Part shown: in pieces, positions 28,902 through 32,655 of the stretch | How positions within the stretch are numbered: position 1 is the first letter of the stretch | Layout: each line of letters begins with the position of its first letter | Assembly (NCBI GenBank): GCA_003427395.1 | Contig: BFEA01000275.1 | Coordinates: forward strand, 884,885-917,539 | Source of the DNA: Chara braunii | Lineage: Eukaryota > Streptophyta > Charophyceae > Charales > Characeae | Length of the DNA stretch: 32,655 nucleotides | Direction: 5' to 3' | Notes under the pieces: model-generated | The model's input: only the letters and a program-made list of their open reading frames with translations | Databases searched by the model: none | Told to the model about the DNA's origin: nothing | Made by a program: the position numbers and the translations under genes

Positions 28902-30194
28902 CGATGTGAGGAAACCTGGGGAGGGGCGCCCACTGCTCGCTGAAGCCAGGGGCGACGGCGCCTGTCACTCGCCGCGCCCGCATCCGAGGTCCTCAGCGAC
29001 CAGCAGGGGGCTTGTTATGGGGCTGCCTCCCACNGCCGTGTCCAAAGGCGAACTTTTCGACATTATCAGATTACNNTAAAATGTCGAATTGCATGGTTCA
29101 ATCGAAACATTCTTCCATCTCGGGCGATTTCAGAATCCACCCTTAGTCTGTTCAAGGCTGCATTGACTTCCCGCTTCAGAATAGTCCTTTTTTTTTTTTT
29201 TGCGAGAACATATATATATATATATATATAAAAACGAAAGTAGAATCAGTTTGGGGTCTGCAAAATTATCAAAATGTCGGTTATCCTCAAAACCAGCACT
29301 GAACAGGTACAAATTTGCGGTATCACTAAGGATAACGCTGTAAAAGCACACAAAAAAAGAAAGGATTTTTGCTATTAGAAGAGCAGATCTGACATTCCCC
29401 AAAATGACCTACACAGATCTCCAATTGACTGCCCTCAAAACCACATCAGGAATGTGAGAGAATCCTAAGGGAGGGTTGAGAGCCTATACCTTCGCACGCT
29501 TGCAACAGGTGACACGCAAGTCCAACAAACATAGCACAGCGAATCACTAGTTGTTGATTTCATTGATCTCTCATACTATCTGCTGAAAGGCACGGATTTC
29601 TAGATAATTCCCAGGCCTTCGTTTGAAAACAGTGGGCGGTTTTAAGTCACCCATGCTTTCGCAGATCTGCAGAGGCGTGATCAGTTTCCAAAACGAAGAT
29701 GTTGCCTCAAGCTGCCCGATGAGAAACGGGGGTGGGTCGAAGTAGGTGTAAGTCAACTTCAGATTTCTCTATGTCGTGCTAAGTTTTCTCCTCTTCAAAG
29801 CACGAGAGAATTAAGTTTATACCTTGCTGCAGGAGCAAAGCCACCAGCTAATGCCTTTCCACACTGGCGGTTGCCTGCAAAGGGGGCAATTCTGAGCCCG
29901 GGGTTGAGTTACCGCGCAGTTCGCTTAAAATCGCAAACAGTATCACTGGAGAAAATGTCCAAACCTCAATGAAGTCAAGATCCCAACGGTGAAAGGGCTC
30001 GCGTTGTCAATTCCCTGAACTAGGCGAAATCTGATCTTCATTCCAGTCTGCTTGCCATAAAGAAGACGACCAATAATACATCAGCATGTCCATTCACCGG
30101 GCGAAGGAAAGTCCAACCAGCTTCCCACTCATCACCTGAGAGGTTGAACTCGCATTGTAGATTGCTTCTCTTTCTCACTTTTCCGCAGTCTGTG

Positions 30195-30197
<3 letters not shown>
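28902..30197. other. Unassigned DNA with sequence gaps
   Basis: Ns occur at 29034 and 29075-29076. A T12 run at about 29189-29200 and a (TA)n run at 29211-29231 follow. On the minus strand several short open stretches have plausible splice signals (for example TTTTACAG before 29340 and TTTGCAG / CAAG-GTATAA around 29880 and 29828), but they assemble into nothing I recognise. A minus-strand 61-codon frame lies at 29571-29756. Confidence 0.3.

Positions 30198-30240
<43 letters not shown>
30198..30240 (+). repeat. (CT)n microsatellite
   Basis: About 21 uninterrupted CT units. Confidence 0.95.
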
Positions 30241-30241
<1 letters not shown>

Positions 30242-30321
30242 AGTTCACTCCCAAACAGACATCACACGTGCTTCGTTGTGCGCACTTGGAACGAATGATC
30301 TCGTTTCCCTCTGAAGTAGTA

Positions 30322-31085
30322 GCCCTCATCATCAGCGAGAACAATTGTTTTCATCATCAGCGGAAATATATGCCCTCATCACTAGCGGGAATGATTGTCC
30401 TCGTCATCAGCGGGATTATCGACCCTCATCACCTGCAGGAAGAACTGTTCTCATCATATGCGGGATTAACTGCCCTCATCACTAGCAGGAAGGACTATTC
30501 TCATCAGCAAAGATCGCTGTTCTCACCGTCAGCAGAATGGCTATTCCCATCACCGGCGCGATGGCTATTCCCACCACCAGTGGGAATGACTATTTACTTA
30601 ATTAGGGGTGTGATCATGATCCCGCACAAGCGAGTGTAGGTAGTCTCATCATTGGTAAGCAGGCGATACATTTTCCCCGCTGCAATAATGAAGCCCTCGT
30701 CATTGGTAGGTATGGGCGTTACATTTCCCCCACTGTAATGATGAAAGTCTCATCACCTCCGCCAAGAACAGATTGCATCTCCCGGCGAAATGGCTCGGTC
30801 AACCTACAGCGAGTATAGCTGGCCTCTTCGNTGGTAAGTACGGTCGATCTGCGCACCNNCTGTAATGGCTGGTTGGGTTCCCNGCACGTTCNGCTGTTTT
30901 CTTCTCCAAAGGGAATGGCTCATTTCGCCANCGAATTAGTTGTTTTCTCTCACAACGGTATTGGTTGTTCTTATTTCCAGCNCGATTGGCTGGCCGTTTT
31001 GCCAGCTATCTGGCTTNTTTGTCTCGTCAATCGCTATCTCAGCTTATCGNTGNGGGAGTGGCTGTTTCATTTCATCACAGTGGTC
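30322..31085 (+). repeat. Degenerate 25 bp minisatellite
   Basis: From 30326 the motif TCATCATCAGCGGGAATGAC returns every 25 bases (30326, 30351, 30376, 30401, 30426, 30451, 30476, 30501) and then with small slips to about 30600. After an interruption at 30600-30900 the 25 bp rhythm reappears (ATTAGTTGTTTTCTC..., ATTGGTTGTTCTTAT...) to about 31085. Within the interruption a ~50-60 bp phrase (CTCATCATTGGTAAG ... CTGCAATAATGAAG) occurs two to three times at 30641, 30693 and, diverged, 30821. The frame through it is a repeat artefact. Confidence 0.85.
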
Positions 31086-31790
31086 ATCTCGTCTCATTCT
31101 CGAATCTCAAGCCCNTTTTCCCTCTTTGCCATGTCCACTTACAGATGACCAGTCTCCTTCTAGGCCCACCCGTTTGGGTGTTGTACACATCGGGTTCACA
31201 CCTCCCATGCAATCCCTCAGTCCTCTCTCCTCATCCCCCGTGCAACAGTCTGCACCCCGATGCTTCCATGCTGAGCCAGGTTTCGCGGGTACGCCTTGCA
31301 CANTGTCCCCCTCACCGCCGNCTGCCTGCTCTTCTTTTCCACTCGGGCTGTATGAAGGAGCAAGCTGCAGACGCCAGGAACGCTGCTCCGANCCCNGCCT
31401 AACCTGATCCTCTCTGTGAGCTCCGATGTGGGCGGTGTACACCCGGCTCACTGTGCNGTCCGCCCCCCGTCCGCAATACTCTCCCTCTGGCCCATTACTT
31501 CTTCTATATCNGTGGCCTTTACTGCACGTACCCGTAAGGTACGCTGCCCTCCTGAGCCTCTAGTACCCANCTCGAAATAGGACAGCGGCCCATTGGTATC
31601 AGCGGTACCAAGCCCACAGATCCGCGGTACTTCCCTTCAACANCGATTTTNCNGTTGGTGCCACGGTTTAGGCCCGACANTCAATTATTGCACCGCGAAA
31701 TAACAGCCCCAGACTGCAATGACCCCCATCAGCTACCATTGTTAACTCAGTGACCGTGGCCGGAAATAAGTGTACCAAAAATAGTGAAAA
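31086..31790. other. No recognisable gene; many single Ns
   Basis: Low-confidence consensus with Ns roughly every 30-150 bases. Pyrimidine-rich plus strand at 31190-31260. The overlapping frames of 114-155 codons are not family-like. Confidence 0.4.
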
Positions 31791-32400
31791 CTCAGATCTT
31801 GCCAACCTTGTAGGATCAAATTNTATTGTGGCCCGTCCCTCACCGTACCTGTTCCAAATNGGGCACGTGCCTGTTCCGATCCAGCGGCCGTACCAAAACA
31901 ATGAAGGATACCGTACCATGTCGCCAATATCGTGTCAACCCCGTACAAGCCCCGAACCAAATGTGGCCGCACCGTACCTTCCCCGAACCAGCATCATACC
32001 GAACCCATTCCGAACCTGAATAGCAGCCTGTCCAGTCATCATGCCAGCTTGATGCCGAATACCGTACCACGCAGACGTGCCGTGATAGTACAGAGCCTGC
32101 CCCGAGATGTACCTGCGTCGTGACCGTACCCAAACCGAGCCTCAGGGGCCGGCAGATGTGCCAACCCACTAGTTGCACCTGAAATAGTTGCCACGAACAG
32201 TAAAGGCCTGTGCCGTCACTGTACCAATGCCGAAACTGGAATAACCAATCTGAACCGCAGCAGCCTGAACCTTTACCATGCCTGGCCCGTGACGAATACC
32301 GTACAATGCCGCTATGCCGCGATAGATACCGTACCTGAAGCACGTCAGACACCGTAGGACATAGCCACTCCGTAACGATCCTCGTATCCGTACCAAACGA
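31791..32400. repeat. CCGTAC-rich block with a diverged ~240 bp period
   Basis: CCGTACC or a one-base variant occurs about ten times. A phrase CGAATACCGTAC followed by TGCCG.GATAG lies at about 32053-32085 and again at 32293-32325, a 240 bp offset. The minus-strand frame of 196 codons (31840-32430) is repetitive in VRY and is a repeat translation. Confidence 0.5.
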
Positions 32401-32655
32401 AACACCATAGTCGACCCAAGGCAGCACCACCCCATGCTGTCTATGCGACTCCTGCTCTCAGAACATCTCAATTGTGGTAATGTTTGTAATCAAGCACACC
32501 AGGGAAAGTGTCGCAGGGAACCTCGACCATCGGCAGTAGTGTTAACTTGTTAAAATCCGGGGAAAATGATCAATCCGGAGTCAGAGTTGATGGCGGGTAA
32601 TCGAGGCGAAATTAGACCAATCTCCCAATAGTCATGGGTTCCCGTCCCTTTCATC
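32401..32655. other. No recognisable feature
   Basis: Nothing identifiable on either strand up to the window edge. Confidence 0.4.

Overview
The window looks like nuclear DNA of a green-lineage (streptophyte) organism, possibly a charophyte alga. The evidence is as follows. It has long homopolymers and microsatellites and almost no long open frames. One exon matches the N-terminus of the plant-type exocyst subunit SEC10. A U2 snRNA retrocopy has a plant-like stem IIb. Non-LTR (LINE) retrotransposon debris is dense. The species guess is inference; green lineage is the firmer part. The sequence is a draft assembly: it has scattered Ns, mostly after 29 kb, and it contains a complete Nextera transposase junction adapter at 10288-10325.

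Layout. 1-1880: A70 tract, direct repeats and a pyrimidine-rich leader. 1882-~2445: the first coding exon of a SEC10-like gene, whose 3' edge is duplicated in tandem down to 2860; the rest of the gene is not visible, so a long intron or a broken gene follows. 2.9-14.3 kb: non-coding DNA full of small repeats. These include five ~100 bp palindromic MITE copies of one family, a processed U2 snRNA pseudogene with an 18 bp target duplication, three poly(A)-only insertions with target duplications, a hairpin-derived 26 bp minisatellite, other fold-backs, several microsatellites, and a tRNA-like SINE head that runs into the adapter.

14.3-24.2 kb: a LINE cluster. A minus-strand ORF2 C-terminal piece (14305-15858) stands back to back with a plus-strand 5' piece: ORF1 with a zinc knuckle, then the APE-type endonuclease, then a reverse transcriptase whose catalytic FxDD-type motif is damaged. 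The ORF1 tail/endonuclease block lies again in inverted orientation, forming a ~1.95 kb-arm inverted repeat (17761-19692 against 22246-24204) around a 2.55 kb spacer. A 727 bp block inside the spacer (19697-20423) is repeated directly at 28175-28901.

24.2-32.7 kb: poly(T), a GTAC-rich patch, diverged low-copy repeats interrupted by a ~710 bp minus-strand tRNA-derived SINE with a 12 bp target duplication, unassigned DNA, the second 727 bp copy, a 25 bp minisatellite and a CCGTAC-rich block. No intact LINE frame remains, so nothing here can itself mobilise. The U2 copy, poly(A) insertions and SINE are the kinds of insertion expected from LINE machinery acting in trans, but any active donor must be elsewhere in the genome.
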